Positions 10,018 to 22,560 of a stretch of DNA of 64,000 nt are shown piece by piece. The notes below the pieces were generated by a model. That model worked only from the letters and a program-made list of their open reading frames with translations. It had not been told where the DNA came from and made no database searches. Source of the stretch: Balaenoptera acutorostrata. Lineage: Eukaryota; Chordata; Mammalia; Artiodactyla; Balaenopteridae. Location: assembly GCF_949987535.1 (NCBI RefSeq), contig NC_080067.1:26378039-26442038 (forward strand), given 5' to 3'. Within the stretch, counting starts at the first letter, position 1, and each line of letters begins with the position of its first letter. A program made the position numbers and the translations under genes.

Positions 10018-10849
10018 GTGAGTGTCCCGAGAGGCCCCGGTGAACGGAAGCAGGGAAGCAGCTCCACCCCCCACCCCTCTGAAGGCCAAGGGAGGGCTCT
10101 GAATGCACTTGGCAGGTGACGCCTCCCTTGCTATCCCTGATGTAGGCTCTGTAACCCAGAACTCAGCCCTGCGCTAGAAGGGATGACCTTACGTAATCGG
10201 CAGCCCGGCCAGGTCTAAAACACCCCAGAAACCTCCTCAGTGAATAGTCTATAGAACTCACAATGCCACGCATTTGGATACTGAAGACAGGTTGGTTTTC
10301 TGCTAGAATTTTCCTGCTGTCATCCAGATGTGAGCCATGCCATCAACTCCGCCACATCTGAGTTTCCTGTATAATACGTTGTAACATGAGCCACACCACA
10401 GCAATCTGCTCCCGGACAGAGAGAAGCTAAAAGAGAAGGTGCAGATTTTGGAAACACCGTCCAAGCTATAGATCCATTCAGGAATCTTTAAAGCTCTTGC
10501 CAAGGGTTTTTGAGAACCTCCACCCCAGTGAGAATGAGGAATGAAAGACCCCTCCCACCACACTCCAATCTCAAACTAAATTTACTGAACTGAAAACAAT
10601 CGTAGAAAGCCATTTGGTTATTTCCCCATCACCGTTATTAAAAAACTCATTGCAGTGTAAACACCACAGCCGGAGGCCCAATCAACTCAGCCCACTTTAA
10701 CTGTAATTCTCAATAACTTGATATTAATCAAGTATATTGTTTCATTATTAGCATGAGTGTGTGGGTATGCGTACATTATCCTCACTTTGTTTCAAATAGG
10801 ATTTAACTGCTCAGTGATGGGAAAGTTGCAAAACCTGAGGCTCATCCAC

Positions 10850-10975
10850 ACCGTAAATGTTTATTAAGTGCCAGGCACAGTGCTGGGAACTGGGAATAGA
10901 GATAGAGGGGAAGTCAAAACAGAAGTGGGCCTGCCCACATGGAGCTTACCATCTAGCAAAAAAAAAAATCAAAAT
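10850..10975 (-). repeat. L2 LINE 3' end (antisense)
   Basis: tttattaagtgccaggcaca, gtgctgggaactgggaatag and catggagcttaccatctagc are the reverse complement of the L2 3' terminus in the right order. Confidence 0.75.
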
Positions 10976-11556
10976 AAAAAATAGAAAGTCAGGCAGCGTC
11001 AAGGGTGAGGGTGGTGCACAAAGCGTGCCATGAACCAGGGTTAGGCAGCGAATTAGCCCTCAGCCTCCTGGTAGCCAGTGCCTAGAAGGAAATACCATCA
11101 GTCACCTGCTCGCAAATCTTCAGTGCTTCCCGTGTTTCTTGGTGTTGAGACCAGGGAGAAACTTACCCTATGACAGAGTCTTCTGCATCCTGAGAATTGC
11201 AGCATATTCCATAGGGCATGGAGGCCAAGGAGAAACCCTCATTCTTGGTCTCCTGGAGTTTATGATCTGTCTCAGAAGATGAAACCAATATTCGTCAGAC
11301 AAAATGGTAATAAGGAATTTTCCTTAAAAGATGCTCAAACACGTGGCCAGTGTCAGTTACACACCTGGACATCACTAGATGCTAAGTGTGTAGGACACAA
11401 GATCAACACATGAGAAAGCAAAGGAGAAAATACTGGACTTTAAAGTTTGGTTCAGGACTAAGAAGCAGGTAATTTCAATTAGAAGAACTGCTCCTGATAG
11501 CTTTTCCTACAGGCCCTATGAATTGGCTGGCCTGTCACCACTACACAGACATACAT

Positions 11557-11588
11557 GACACACGCACACACGTACACACACACACACG
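11557..11588. repeat. Short AC-rich microsatellite
   Basis: A short run of imperfect ac dinucleotides, interrupted by g and t. Confidence 0.8.
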
Positions 11589-12151
11589 CCACTCTACAAA
11601 ATATGAAACAACTGCTTTGTATGTTTCTGGTCCCTTATGATCAGTCTATGTCCACAAGAGCTGTGGAACTTGGAGTGTGACAAGTCCTTGCTGAAGAGCT
11701 AGACTGGACAGGGGGGAGGGTATCTGGAACAAGTGGTCAAGCTGCCCTTGGCCTCCTGCCTTAGTTCTGGAGAGCCACGACCCGGGAGAGAGGAGATGCA
11801 AATTCCTTCACCTGAGGGTAAACTGCCCCAGTCATGAAGATAATTACTCACCTTGATGAGCCATTTCACTAACATGCCAATTTATTTACTTAGCTGTCTC
11901 ATTAAAAGTGAGTAATGGTTCTTCGCCAGGCCGGCACTCCCGGGGAACGTGACCCCCCTCCCCGCCCGCCCCGCCCATGGCGAGGTTTACAAAAGCAGTT
12001 CTCAAGTAACAAAGGCAGGACCTAAGGGCAAACACAGAAGCAGCTCCCATTCTAATGAGCTTCCCAGTTGGCCCTTATCCATCACTTCTCCCAGTGACTT
12101 TCCCAGCTCCTTGAAGAAGTTCTTTGCATGCACATTAGAAAAAGTACTGCT

Positions 12152-12483
12152 GGGCTTCCCTGGTGGCGCAGTGGTTAGGAATCCACCTGCCAATGCAGGG
12201 GACACGGGTTCCAGCCCTGGCCCGGGAAGATTCCACATGCCACGGAGCAACTAAGCCCGCGCACCACAACTACTGAGCCCACATGCCACAACTACTGAAG
12301 CCCGCACACCTAGAGCCCGTGCTCCACAACAAGAGAAGCCACTGCAATGAGAAGCCCACGCACCACAACAAAGAGTAGCCCCGGCTCGCCACACCTAGAG
12401 AAAGCCCGCGCGCAGCAATGAAGACCCAATGCAGCCAAAAATACAATAAATAAAATAAAATAAATTAATTAAAAAAAAAAAAA
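12152..12483 (+). mobile_element. CHR-type tRNA-derived SINE
   Basis: The element opens gggcttccctggtggcgcag and has the tRNA-like head with the B-box region gggttccagccc, one base off the usual gggttcgagccc. It then has several near-repeats of cacaactactgag and agaagcc, and ends in an A-rich tail with aataaa units. Weak target duplication is visible (aaaaagtact before, aaagagtacc after). It is in sense orientation to CLSTN2. Heads of this kind are characteristic of cetacean and related genomes. Confidence 0.9.
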
Positions 12484-13544
12484 AGAAAGAGTACCGTTGA
12501 GTTGGGCTCCACTCATTCAGGCCCCAGGACTTTTTCTTTTAGTGCAAGACTCAACCTCTTCCAACCAGAAGTCTTTGGCCTCCCTTCCCTTGAATTTCTC
12601 CCCTGAAAAATCATGGCAGTAACAGTCCCTGCCCCATTGTGGGGTAGTGAGGCCTCCGGGAGAGGCAGTGCCTGGGGATGACGATCACAAGGTACTTAGC
12701 ATATAGTGTTCCATTCGTGGCGCCATGATTATTAGATGTTTACCTGGGTGACTGGGACATGAAAGATATTCATTCCCCATGGATTTACAGACTGAAATTA
12801 TGAGCAAATACCTGAGTTGGTGGCATTACCTCCCTCTTGGGAAGTTCTGGATCCATTTCAGATGGCTTCCAGACCCCCATCTTCTAGCATTTGGCTGGTC
12901 TCTCTGAGATTGATAGGGCTTAGTTCCTCACTTCCATTGAACTGATGGAAAAACTGATGCCTAAAGCATGAAGAGCTGGCCATATAGCACCTGTCACCCC
13001 AGTGGTGGAGTGGGGACTGGAGCCAGGTCCCCTGAGTGTTGGTGCCAAAGCCTTTTTGGCAGTGATATTATCACTGTCCTCAGTGACATTTGACAGGAAC
13101 GCATGGCAATGGTATTTAAGTGCAAAAATACAAAGTTGTGTCTTAATCCTATGCCTACCACTCTGTGTATGTGTGTGTGTGAGAGGGAGAGAGAGGTCCT
13201 TGACAAGTTACTTAAACCTGGCCTCAGATCCTCATTGTAACATGGGAATTCAGTACTGTGCTCAGCCAGGGGTGGGAATGATGGCTGAGGAAGCAGCAGG
13301 GCTGTCAGTGACACCCGGTCTCCACTTGGCAGACTTTTCTACCTTCCAAGCAGTGGTTGGTCTCATGCAGCCTCTGCTGAGCCCTCCGCAGGCTGCCCTG
13401 GTGAGTAACAGGCGTCGGACACCTATGAGTACAGCGTGTCCTCAAGTCTGTCTGTTCTCCAAGTACATGAAAAAGCTTCTCTTCCACCTGAATAGAAGAA
13501 AAACGCACGTCCTTTGTGGAAAACAAGGGAAGCATAGAAAAGTA

Positions 13545-14035
13545 TGAAGAAGAAGTAAGTCACCTGTAATCCCACCAAAGAGAACCACTACTGACATTTT
13601 ACCAGCACTTTTTCTGTGAAGTTCTTGAACAAAACAAGGCCATGCTTTCCTTGCTTTTCTTTATCTTCCCCTTTTCGCTTCACATTCGATTGTGTGGATT
13701 TTTTCCATCCATAAACATGCTTCATGATTAGCACTTTTAGCACGAACAGCAGTCCATCTAAGCAGAGAATCAGGCTTAGCTTGTCTCTTACTATTGGGCA
13801 TCCAGTTTCTTTACTCTTTTTCAATGTAATAAATAATGCTTAGATGAACATATTTGCACCTTTGTCTGCAATTTTTATCATTTTTTCTGGAGTCAGTTGT
13901 TAGACGTGGAATTGCATGGCCAAAAGGTATGAACACCTGCAAAGTGACTGGCTTGCATAGGTTTCCAACAGGGCAACTCTGATTTAAATTCCATCAGAAG
14001 GAGGGTGCAGGTAAGTGCACTTGTCTCATTGCAAC
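13545..14035 (-). mobile_element. Old L1M-like LINE fragment (antisense)
   Basis: Text such as aaataatgcttagatgaaca, gacgtggaattgcatggcc and aaaaggtatgaacacctgc matches, in a diverged form, the antisense 3' region of old mammalian L1 copies (the better known form is gtggaattgctgggtcaaag). No frame survives. Confidence 0.5.
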
Positions 14036-15304
14036 CCCTACTCCACCTGAGGTTTTATAAAATACCTTCACTATGACACATGGTAGGTACGGATAGTTCT
14101 TTGAAAGTTAACCTTCCCAGGTTCATTTGGAACAGAGAAATAAGCCCAGAGATCAGTACTCACCTGGGTTAACTGTGGACTCAGTTCTCCTGAGAAGGCA
14201 CCACTAGGAGAAATCATTCACGTGTGGGGAAAATAATACAATTGTCACAGAAGCAAAAAGGATGGCTGTTTCTGATCTTTCAAAATGTTTTTAAATGTGT
14301 GACTTAGCCAAACACGACCCTTCCCTCTACAACCATCAGTGAAAATATTATACTCTGATGCTTCAAATTCTGTGCTCTGAAACCCATTCTCCCATGCGTG
14401 AAGTCGGTGGTGGTGGAGAAAGTAAAGTAGTTTCTCAGTCTCATTAAGACTTCTTACAGAAGGGAGGTGCCGTAAATTGAGCCAAGGATTGCAGGCTCGT
14501 GTGTTTATTTTTATTTTTCTACCACAATCAATAGTGTTTGGTCTGCTGAATGTCACACGGACAGTAAACCCTGAGCCTTCGTCTTCTACGACGTGTATCT
14601 TTTGAGAGCCATTTAACTTTAAAGAAAGTGAAAACCTTTTGTTCAAAATTCAATTCGATGTTGCTGAAACATACTTCTCGTGGTCCTATTACAGTGCTTC
14701 CACCTGGCAGAAGTCCTCCCCTGTGATGGCTTTAACCATGAACTAATTTGTTAACAGAAGCCACAGGGAATGTTACCAACCCCATACTGAGCTGTTTCAG
14801 ATGTGCTTGGGGCCCCGAGCTGAGAACGAAACAAGTATTTGGAGAAAAAGGAAAGGGATTCTGAACATCCGCCACGAGGCCAAAGATACAGCAAACACAT
14901 TTTTATTCAGAGATTCTTGACTGGCTTTGTTAAAGGAAACTTGACTTCCAATCACTGGCTGCAGTTGCATTTTTAGAAACAGTCCAGAGCAGATAGCAGA
15001 AGAAATGATTCCAATTCTTGGTCCAATGTCTTGGGCAACTTCGTACCCCCTGACCCTCCACACCCTTACATATGCTCACATTCGTAGCACCTGCTCATGG
15101 CCTCGTGCTGAGTACTGTCTTACTAATATTGAGTGATGGGTGGATGAATTTTTCCTATCTTTAACACATGATGTGGCTTTTCTAATTTTCCAAACTTTCT
15201 TGGGTTAGTCCCTGTTGTCTCAATTTGCATGAACAATATACATCAGTCGGAATGGAAGAAAGCTCATTAAAAAGTCTCCCCTTAGTTTTGATGAAATATA
15301 AAAA

Positions 15305-15611
15305 CATACCTGAGTCACACAGACATAGAGAACAGACTTCTGGTTGCCAAGGGGGTTGTTTGGGATTAGCAGATGCAAACTAGTATTACATAGGATGGAT
15401 GAACAACAAGGTCCTACAATATAGCACAGGGAAGTATATTCAATATCCTGTGACAAATCATAATGGAAAAGAATATGAAAAAGAATGTATATATATATGT
15501 ATAAATGAATCACTTTGCTGTACAGCCAAAATTAACACAGCATTGTAAATCAACTATACTTCAATAATTTTTTTTTTAATTTTAACAAAGGTGCACAAAA
15601 ATGAAATATAT
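15305..15611 (+). mobile_element. L1 3' end
   Basis: The same 3' UTR as at 8066-8339, read forward: agatgcaaactagtatta, caaggtcctacaatatag, atatcctgtgacaaatc, ctttgctgtacagcc and atcaactatacttcaata. The 12 bp string atacctgagtca occurs at 15306-15317 and again at 15612-15623, so it may be the target duplication. If so, about 40 bases after the L1 end belong to the insertion too. Confidence 0.75.
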
Positions 15612-15674
15612 ATACCTGAGTCAGCCATTCCATGTTTGTGTATTTGCTTGTTGGTTTATTTGGGGCTTTATTGT

Positions 15675-15950
15675 TTTTTTAACATCTATATTGGAGTATA
15701 ATTGCTTTACAATGGTGTGTTTTAGTTTTTGCTTTATAACAAAGTGAATCAACTATACATATACATATATCCCCATATCTCTTCCCTCTTGCATCTCCCT
15801 CGCTCTCACCCTCCCTAACCCACCCCTCTAGGTGGTCACAAAGCACCGAGCTGATCTCCCTGTGCTATGCAGCTGCTTCCCACTAGCTATCGGTTTTACA
15901 TTTAGTAGTGTACATATGTCCACGCCACTCTTGATTTCGCTTCTGGCAAA
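15675..15950 (-). mobile_element. L1 3' end (antisense, a second L1 subfamily)
   Basis: The order aacatctatattggagtata, ttgctttacaatggtgtg, aaagcaccgagctgatctcc and tgtgctatgcagctgcttcc is the antisense 3' UTR of another well known cetartiodactyl L1 subfamily. It differs from the copies at 8.1, 15.4 and 62.7 kb. Confidence 0.8.
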
Positions 15951-16481
15951 GGATGATGATATCACTTGAATTCTAATTTGCTGTCAGCTCTACCAATGAA
16001 AAAAAAAAGCCAGAATGAAATTATTCTCAACAAAGGGAGACTTTAATCTCCGGGAATCAAAAAGTAAAAAGTATTAAATGCACATCAGGCCTTGATTCAT
16101 TTTTTGAAACCAAAATTGTATTTCAGCAAAAATAGTCAATTAAAAGTTTGCTCATTAATTGTCAAATATTTATTTCTGAACCATAATATCAAACCCACAG
16201 GAACAAAAACACACAAATGGCTCAGAAACAATGTCTGGTCTCTCTTGGAGAAGAAAAATGTCTTTGCCACCAGGGCAAGGAATCTGTTATTCTGTGTAGC
16301 TTTCAGAAGAGAGGTCACATGTTTTCTCGTATTGATTTTACTTCCTATTTGGTAGCAAAATAATGTGAGAAGAGGCAATGAACATTCTTGGCGAAGAGCC
16401 CAGATGTTAAAAAGTACGTGTCAGGACGTTTCTGAATTCCATCTTTTTCCCAGAGATTTCATGTCAGATGAGCATATGTTG

Positions 16482-16512
16482 CCCTACATTAGGGACACAG
16501 CCTAATGTAGGG
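16482..16512. repeat. Perfect 12 bp inverted repeat (hairpin)
   Basis: ccctacattagg at 16482-16493 is followed, after the 7-base loop gacacag, by its exact reverse complement at 16501-16512. It lies about 360 bp upstream of the exon acceptor at 16874. It overlaps the start of the tandem repeat at 16506-16578. No function is known to me. Confidence 0.9.
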
Positions 16513-16578
16513 TTAGTTTGGTGCAGTTTAGGGTGGTCTTCTGTAGGGTTAATGTTGGCGCAGTTTAGGGTGGTCTTC
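16506..16578. repeat. Two-copy tandem repeat, about 36 bp unit
   Basis: Two adjacent units begin tgtagggtta and end cagtttagggtggtcttc. They differ by one inserted base and a few substitutions. Confidence 0.9.
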
Positions 16579-16873
16579 TGACGACCCCGTACTTAACACA
16601 ACCAGTTGGATTCCAGATGTGTGTGCAGAATTACCTGGCAGTTCCGTTCCACAGCTGGGGTGGCTCCGGCCAGTGGTTCCTGAGAATCTGCCACCAAGGC
16701 ACAAGCAGGCCACATGTGGAAGCCACATCCCTACTTGCCCTAGTCTTTACAAAGAGATAGGGAAAGGGGACATTTTATTCTGGTGAAGGTTGGAAGAGGG
16801 CAGAAGGGATTTTGAAGAACTGCAACATGGTTAACTTGATCTGAAATGATTTTCAATGTCCCTGTATCTTCAG

Positions 16874-17023
16874 GCAATGTCAGGAACACGGAGAAGCTGA
16901 GCTATGACAAGCAACGCCAGTATGAGATCCTGGTGACCGCCTATGACTGTGGACAGAAGCCTGCAGCGCAGGACACCCTGGTGCAGGTGGACGTGAAGCC
17001 AGTTTGCAAGCCTGGCTGGCAAG
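16874..17023 (+). CDS. CLSTN2: CLSTN2 internal exon (probably exon 5), end of cadherin repeat 2
   Basis: This exon is 150 bp, exactly 50 codons, entering and leaving in phase 1. It encodes NVRNTEKLSYD, then YEILVTAYDCGQ, then a VQVDVKPVCKPGWQ end. The AYDCG segment repeats the pattern seen in the first cadherin repeat, so this is the matching strand of repeat 2; the KPVCKPGW end starts the linker beyond the cadherin part. The acceptor is cttcag at 16868-16873. The donor is caag|gtgggc, weaker than the gtgagt donors of the two exons before. Because both ends are phase 1, leaving the exon out would keep the frame. From memory human CLSTN2 differs at only a few residues (NIRNTEK, KQHQY). The gene call is firm. 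Confidence 0.96.
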
Positions 17024-17907
17024 GTGGGCCTGCTCTCGTCAGTCCTGTTGGGTGAAGGCAGCTTGGCCAGGTGTATAGGAGGTGCTGGACTTGCCCTCCA
17101 ATCATCACAATGCATCACTAGAGGAATTTGTAAAGCACAGGCACTCTGCTGTGAGAAACAGAGTAGCCTGTTTGTTCTTACAACTCCTGGGAGGTGTAGT
17201 ACCCCCATTTTACAGCTGAGAACGTCCAAGGCAACTCCTCTAACTCGTGTGCCCAGTTTGTCCAGTGTGCCCTTTCTCAAGTCTCATGACATCTTCCTAT
17301 CAATAGGAATTATCCCACAGTGCTCAGGAGAAAGGGTCAATTCACTTTACCTAAGGGTTCGGAGTTCAGCTGGTGCATTTCAAGTTTTGATAATTGCTCA
17401 GCACCTGGGGAAGGTTGCGTGTTCCTTGGGCTTGCACAGAGGGCATACGGGCAGAGGCTGGAGATCCAGAATCCAGCCTCTGTGTTAGGGGGTTTCTAAA
17501 GTGTTGGCTCTGGTAATGGAGAAGCAATGGCCTTCGATGGAGGTGGATATTTGTGCTAGTTTAGATCTTTTAGGATGCAAAGACAGAAGGTTCAGGTTAC
17601 CCTTTGAGGATGGAGGTGTAGCAATGAACTAAGCGGAAATAAGGATGGGAAGGTCAGCTGCAGAGATGGAGCTCGCAGAGGATTGGTTGGTTTATGGAAT
17701 AACAAGAGCTCTTGTGGTGGCACCAATAGTTCTGGTGGCCGAGCAGGGATGCTGGAGTTATCTCTGTGACACCATTTTGGTTGTTGATGCTGTCGCAGGG
17801 TTCTGCTTACACATAACTTAGGGCGCTCCATGGTTTCATCCACTTTGTGCCTTCTGTCTGCTGCCTTCCCTTCATACGTCTTTAAATCTTCAGGGCCCCT
17901 GTTAAAT

Positions 17908-17952
17908 TCTTTCTCTTTCTCTTTCTCTATCTCTATCTCTCTGTATCTTTCA
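17908..17952. repeat. CT-rich simple repeat
   Basis: Runs of tttctc change into tatctc units. This is a polypyrimidine tract on the coding strand, far from any exon. Confidence 0.85.
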
Positions 17953-18464
17953 TTCTTAACTCCCCAAGAGAGGGTGCGATTAGCTGTGTTGGTCATTCAT
18001 GTCCCTACGGGACAGGCTGATGCCAGACCACATATAGGTCACTGGTCAGACTTTGAAAGGCTGCCTTTTAGTCAGGCATTAATTCCTAATCCAATTCAGC
18101 AGGCCAGACTGGCAGGACCTCATGGTGCAACACAAGGACACCTGAGGACCCACCTGGGTCATTGTCCTCAGATCGTCCCCTGCACAACTTTATCTTCCTT
18201 AATCTTGCAACTAGAAAGATGGGAGGGGGTAATTAAATCCACCTCTGGAGAGAACCGGAATCATTTGCCTTTGAACAAAGTAGACAAGGTGAAATTCTGA
18301 GTAGAGGAGACACAGCTAAGACATATGAGAGGTAAAGAACAAAGGAGAGTCTTCTCTGTGTCCGTCTATTTCAAGCAAGAGACAGAGAAAAAGGAACAAG
18401 CCAGAGTGGGAAACTGTGTGTCCCTGACCTCAGGGGGCCTGAACTCTGGTTGAGTGTAATTCAC

Positions 18465-18610
18465 TAGACCCTAAGGACCCTGAGGGCAGGATTCTGTCTC
18501 TCTTGTTCACAGTGGAATTTCTCAGGTTTAGCACATGTCTGGCCCCAATGGTAGGTGCTCAAGAAACAGTCATTGAATGAATGAAAGAATCAATGAATGA
18601 ATGAAAAGCT
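18465..18610 (+). repeat. L2 LINE 3' end
   Basis: ccctgagggcaggattctgt, then gtaggtgctcaagaaacagt, then several gaatga units. This is the usual forward L2 terminus, with a slightly expanded GAAT tail. Confidence 0.75.
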
Positions 18611-21600
18611 ATTTGAGTGAAGAAGAACTCATCTTGTTTTATTTTGACGCATAACAACTGGCCCCAGGGAAAGTCTCACTTTTGAAAAGAAAGCCTGGAA
18701 AGAATATAAAAGCTCTCTAAACACGGAACAAGCTCACAATGAGGTTTAAAGTGAGGAAAGCAAAACGCAAAGCCATATCTGGAGAATGGTCCCAATCTTT
18801 TTTGTCTTTGATAAATGAGACACCTACAGATTTGGAATCACATTGAAATATATTTAAATGTAATTTCCTAATGGAGTTTGTACTTGTTTCAGTGTTAAAT
18901 GTATGTAAAGTAAAACGTGTTAATAATGTTTCATTCTGCGTGTGAAGAATGCATGGGGCCCCTACCTCGGGGCATGAGGCTATTTTCAGCTCTAGACAGG
19001 GAGGTCCAGGAGGCAAGGATGCTATCCATCTACTGGTGTGTCTGCAGCCCCAGCACAGGGCCAGGCACAAGGCAGGTGATTGGCAAGTGCTGAATGCATG
19101 AATGAATGGTGAAAAATGTACCTTTGTGTGGAACAAAGACAAGAGGGAAGCAGCACCTCCCTGCACCTGCTCACCGTGCCAGGCAAAGCGATGTAAGCAG
19201 GTGTAACATCTGGACCAACTACTTGATGGTGGCTCCCTGCCTAAGTCTGCCAGCCTTGGGTGGGAGAAGCCGACTCTGGATTCTGCGTCACCCCCCTCCT
19301 CCCTCTAGCTCACCCACTGTAGACAGCCATTAGGTCTGTCTCCCCAGCCATTGTCCCAGCAGGCTTTCAGATCACAGACAGGTCCTCCAAGTTCTCAGAT
19401 ATGTGTGGTGATGGTCAAAGTGCTTTCCTGGCACTCCTATCCCAGCCCCCAGACCTAGAGAGGAATCTTCCATCCTACCACCGTACTGGTCCACTTTACT
19501 CCTCCACTTGGGCAACCGCCACTTCTGACCAGCCCATCTTGGGGCTGTTCTCTCTTCTACTCCTGGCCAGGGCTGCAGCCTCAGAGCTCAAATTTCTCCT
19601 TTCTGCAGGGAAGAGCATGACCACCGGTCCCAGATATGTGTCTCCTGACCAGCCCCTTCTCCCAGCTTTGTGGAGCAAACTGGAGTGAGCCATGTTTTAC
19701 TGGGTTGCTTTTTGTTTGTTTGTTTCGTTTTGTTTCGTTTTGCTAACCACAGATGAAGCAGGCTGTTCCTCACTGGGAGAGGCCATCCGGTTCCTAGGGG
19801 AAAGGGCTGGTTCTTCCTGAAGCAGGTGTTGGGTGAAGGCTGCACTGTGTAAAATAGGAGAGGAACAAAGAGACGGGAGGCCATTCAGGGCGCAGTGAAC
19901 AATGTCAGGAAGCCAGTCTGGCTTGCGGAGTGGGTGGGGACTGGGGAGAAAATGGGGAGCGAATTTGGAGAAGTCAGTGGAGGGGAGGGTTGGTAGTCAA
20001 GATTTTGGATGCCAGGGTGAGGCGCCACGATGCTCCCCAAGCCCCGGGGACCCAGCTGTTGAGTGAGGGCACTGCGGATGTGTGCCAGGCGTAATTGCCC
20101 AGAACAGAGGCTCCTCCCAGAGCTGGCTTCTCTCAAGCAACAACAGTCACCAAGCAATCGCAGGTTGGCAGTTCAAATTCTTGTACCTGTTCTAAGTCAT
20201 TTCCCTCCAGGCAGGAGGGGACTGCAGCATAGTGAAAGCAATCCATCACGCTCAGAGCCTTCTGTCTCCCCTGGACCACTCACTCCCAGTCAGTGCCATC
20301 ACAAGCCCTTTCTGTGCTCAGCTTGTCCCAGGGAGCTAGCTATGCTGGAGGAGCAAGGGACTTGCTCACAGCTAGAGCCCTCCCTTCCTCCCAGACTCCA
20401 GTGATGCCCCAGGGCATTGGCCCTCTTTTCCATCACACTAACCCCTTCCAGGAATGTAGGGCTGCAGCTTTCCCAAGGCGATGCTGGCCTTACCCAGCTG
20501 TACACAAAGGACATCCCACCCCCTGGCTCTGCTGCCACCTGCCTTTCAGACCTTGGCTAAGGCATCATCTGCTCGGGCTATGGTATTCCATTCTCTGTCT
20601 TTTTTCTGTGGGTGAATATTGTCTTCCCAGAAATGATATGGGCTCCCTGAGGGCAGAACCACACTCCTCACAGACCCTGGCACTCCCTGAACTTTCTGTC
20701 CATCACCTAAGCATCACCTAAAAGCTTGCTTACCACCATCACTCACCAATGGCAGAGCAGGGCTTATCAGAGGCTCAGCTGGCAGCAAGGGGAGGAAGGC
20801 TTTGCACCCAGAAAATGACCCCAGGGTACCAGGCGTATGTGTCTTGCTCTTACGTGAGTTTTGTCTTCTCTGCTGTATTCTGAGAGTGTAATTCTGAGTA
20901 GGTGGTCAGGGTCAGCTTTCTCTGCAGGGGTAGGTGGAGATTTGCCTAAGGAAATGTCACTCCCATTCTCAGCTGCCCAGGGAAGAAGAGCATCCTCAAA
21001 GCATCAGCTTGATCTGTGTGGGTGAAAGGGAGAACTAAACCTGTGTTTTGTCCTGAGCTCTGAGAACACGCAGTATCCCTATAGCAGCTCTTATTCACAG
21101 AGATGGATGATTCTAATAGGAACCAGAAAAAAGGTGTGCATGCAGTACACATGCTAAAGATGAGCTTGTGCTTTTCATGCCAGGCATCTGGACTTGCAGT
21201 CTTCTTAGTGTCTGTTTCCCTCCTGCCAAGCGGTTATAGGTACCCATGCCTGAGGACTTCGGGAAGAATCTGCATCCATCCATGGGTCAGAGCACCACAG
21301 AGGATGCAGTGCCCTCAGAGGCTCTCAGGCGGATGGGGGCAGTAACAGCAACGGACACAGTCAGAGATGGCACTGCTGACCCCTGCTTAGAGGGGCCACA
21401 GACTGTGTCCTAGAGGAGCATTTGCAATTCAGTTGCTGGTTTGAGGGTTTTGTTTGTTTAGTTTTTACATTATGTTATGTAATGTCATACTGAGAAACAC
21501 GTCCCTTCTTTTTCCCTTCCTTTATTGTTCTCTATAATCCCTTGGCCCATCTCTTTCTATGTTTCAAGCTGAAAACATTGTCTGCACAACACTTACTTAG

Positions 21601-22174
21601 GACATTTTCCCTTTTATTGTTGCAAGTCAGATTTTGTATTTATTATTACCTGCTCCTGCCACCTGAGACCCAAAGTTCAGTCTGTCACTGTCCCCTTTAT
21701 GCAAAACAGCTCCCCTCTGAAGAGAACCACTATAGACTCTCTCCCTGGCCCTTCACCGTTTCTTTCCCAGGCATGTTGCTGACCAGACATCCTGCCATTC
21801 TGGATCTGAAGTTCCCACATCAAATCAGCTTTCCAGACTCCAGCCCCCGCAAAATCCCATCTTCATTTTCCTACTTCATCCCTGAGCACCATCCCACGGC
21901 AGCCAATTACACCTCGCCCAGCATCAGTTCACCCAACGCTGCGGGTTCCTAGAACTTCTCCCTCGGGCCCAATTCCTGCTCCTTTTACCTTCACAGTAAG
22001 GTGTCTTATTTAATATAGAAAGAAAAGGAGATGCAGCCACATAATGAACTATTTCTTCTCTGTTCTTTTGGGCTTGAATTATTCTCCAGGTGTGTCAAAC
22101 TGTCTCGGTGTTTCTACCATCCCACAAACCAGGCCTTTGTTAGGAAGGAGGAGGGTATCTTTGAGAGGAACGCT

Positions 22175-22300
22175 TCTCAAATCTGACTGTGCACATGAGC
22201 ACCTGGGAGGCTGGGTAAAATCCAGATTCTGACTTAGTACGTCTGGGGTCGATCTGCATGTTGCTGGTCCATGGCCTTCATTTGGAGTGAGAAGGTCATG
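22175..22300. mobile_element. MER5-like hAT DNA fragment
   Basis: cgcttctcaaatctgactgt, gcacatgagcacctgggagg and atccagattctgacttagta are in the order of a MER5A-type element. Confidence 0.6.
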
Positions 22301-22454
22301 CAGAAAATATTTCTAAACACCTAGAGTATGTCTAAGATTTTTGTGTTGAAAAGACAATAGCCTGAAAGCTGCTGGTTGAGATTAATTTTCCCTTAGTTAT
22401 TCGCATTGTGAGATAACCAAAACTGACACACATATGACACAGTAGGAGATATTC

Positions 22455-22560
22455 TGATGTGAATTCATTTACCCTTTACTGAAGGCCCACTGTGTGCTGA
22501 AGGCTGAGAATACAGAGGAAAAAAGACCTACCAGGATTCATAGTATAGAAGGCAACATGG
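22455..22560 (-). repeat. L2 LINE 3' end (antisense)
   Basis: tttactgaaggcccactgtg, tgctgaaggctgagaataca and a following block like accaggattcatagtat fit a diverged antisense L2 end. Confidence 0.5.

Larger units (their letters stand above)
10018..16873 (+). other. CLSTN2: CLSTN2 intron, 6.9 kb
   Basis: This GT-AG intron contains an L2 fragment, one CHR SINE, an old L1M-like stretch, two L1 3' ends in opposite orientations and a hairpin plus short tandem repeat near its 3' end. The stretches 10020-10850, 10980-12130 and 14040-15290 show no element I can name. Some AT-rich parts (10600-10790 and 11820-11900) could be conserved regulatory sequence, which cannot be judged from one genome. Confidence 0.93.

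Noticed and set aside
13002..13547. 181-residue open frame as a gene
   Set aside because: It runs through a GT/GA simple repeat and shows no recognisable domain; a frame of this length can occur by chance in GC-richer intron.
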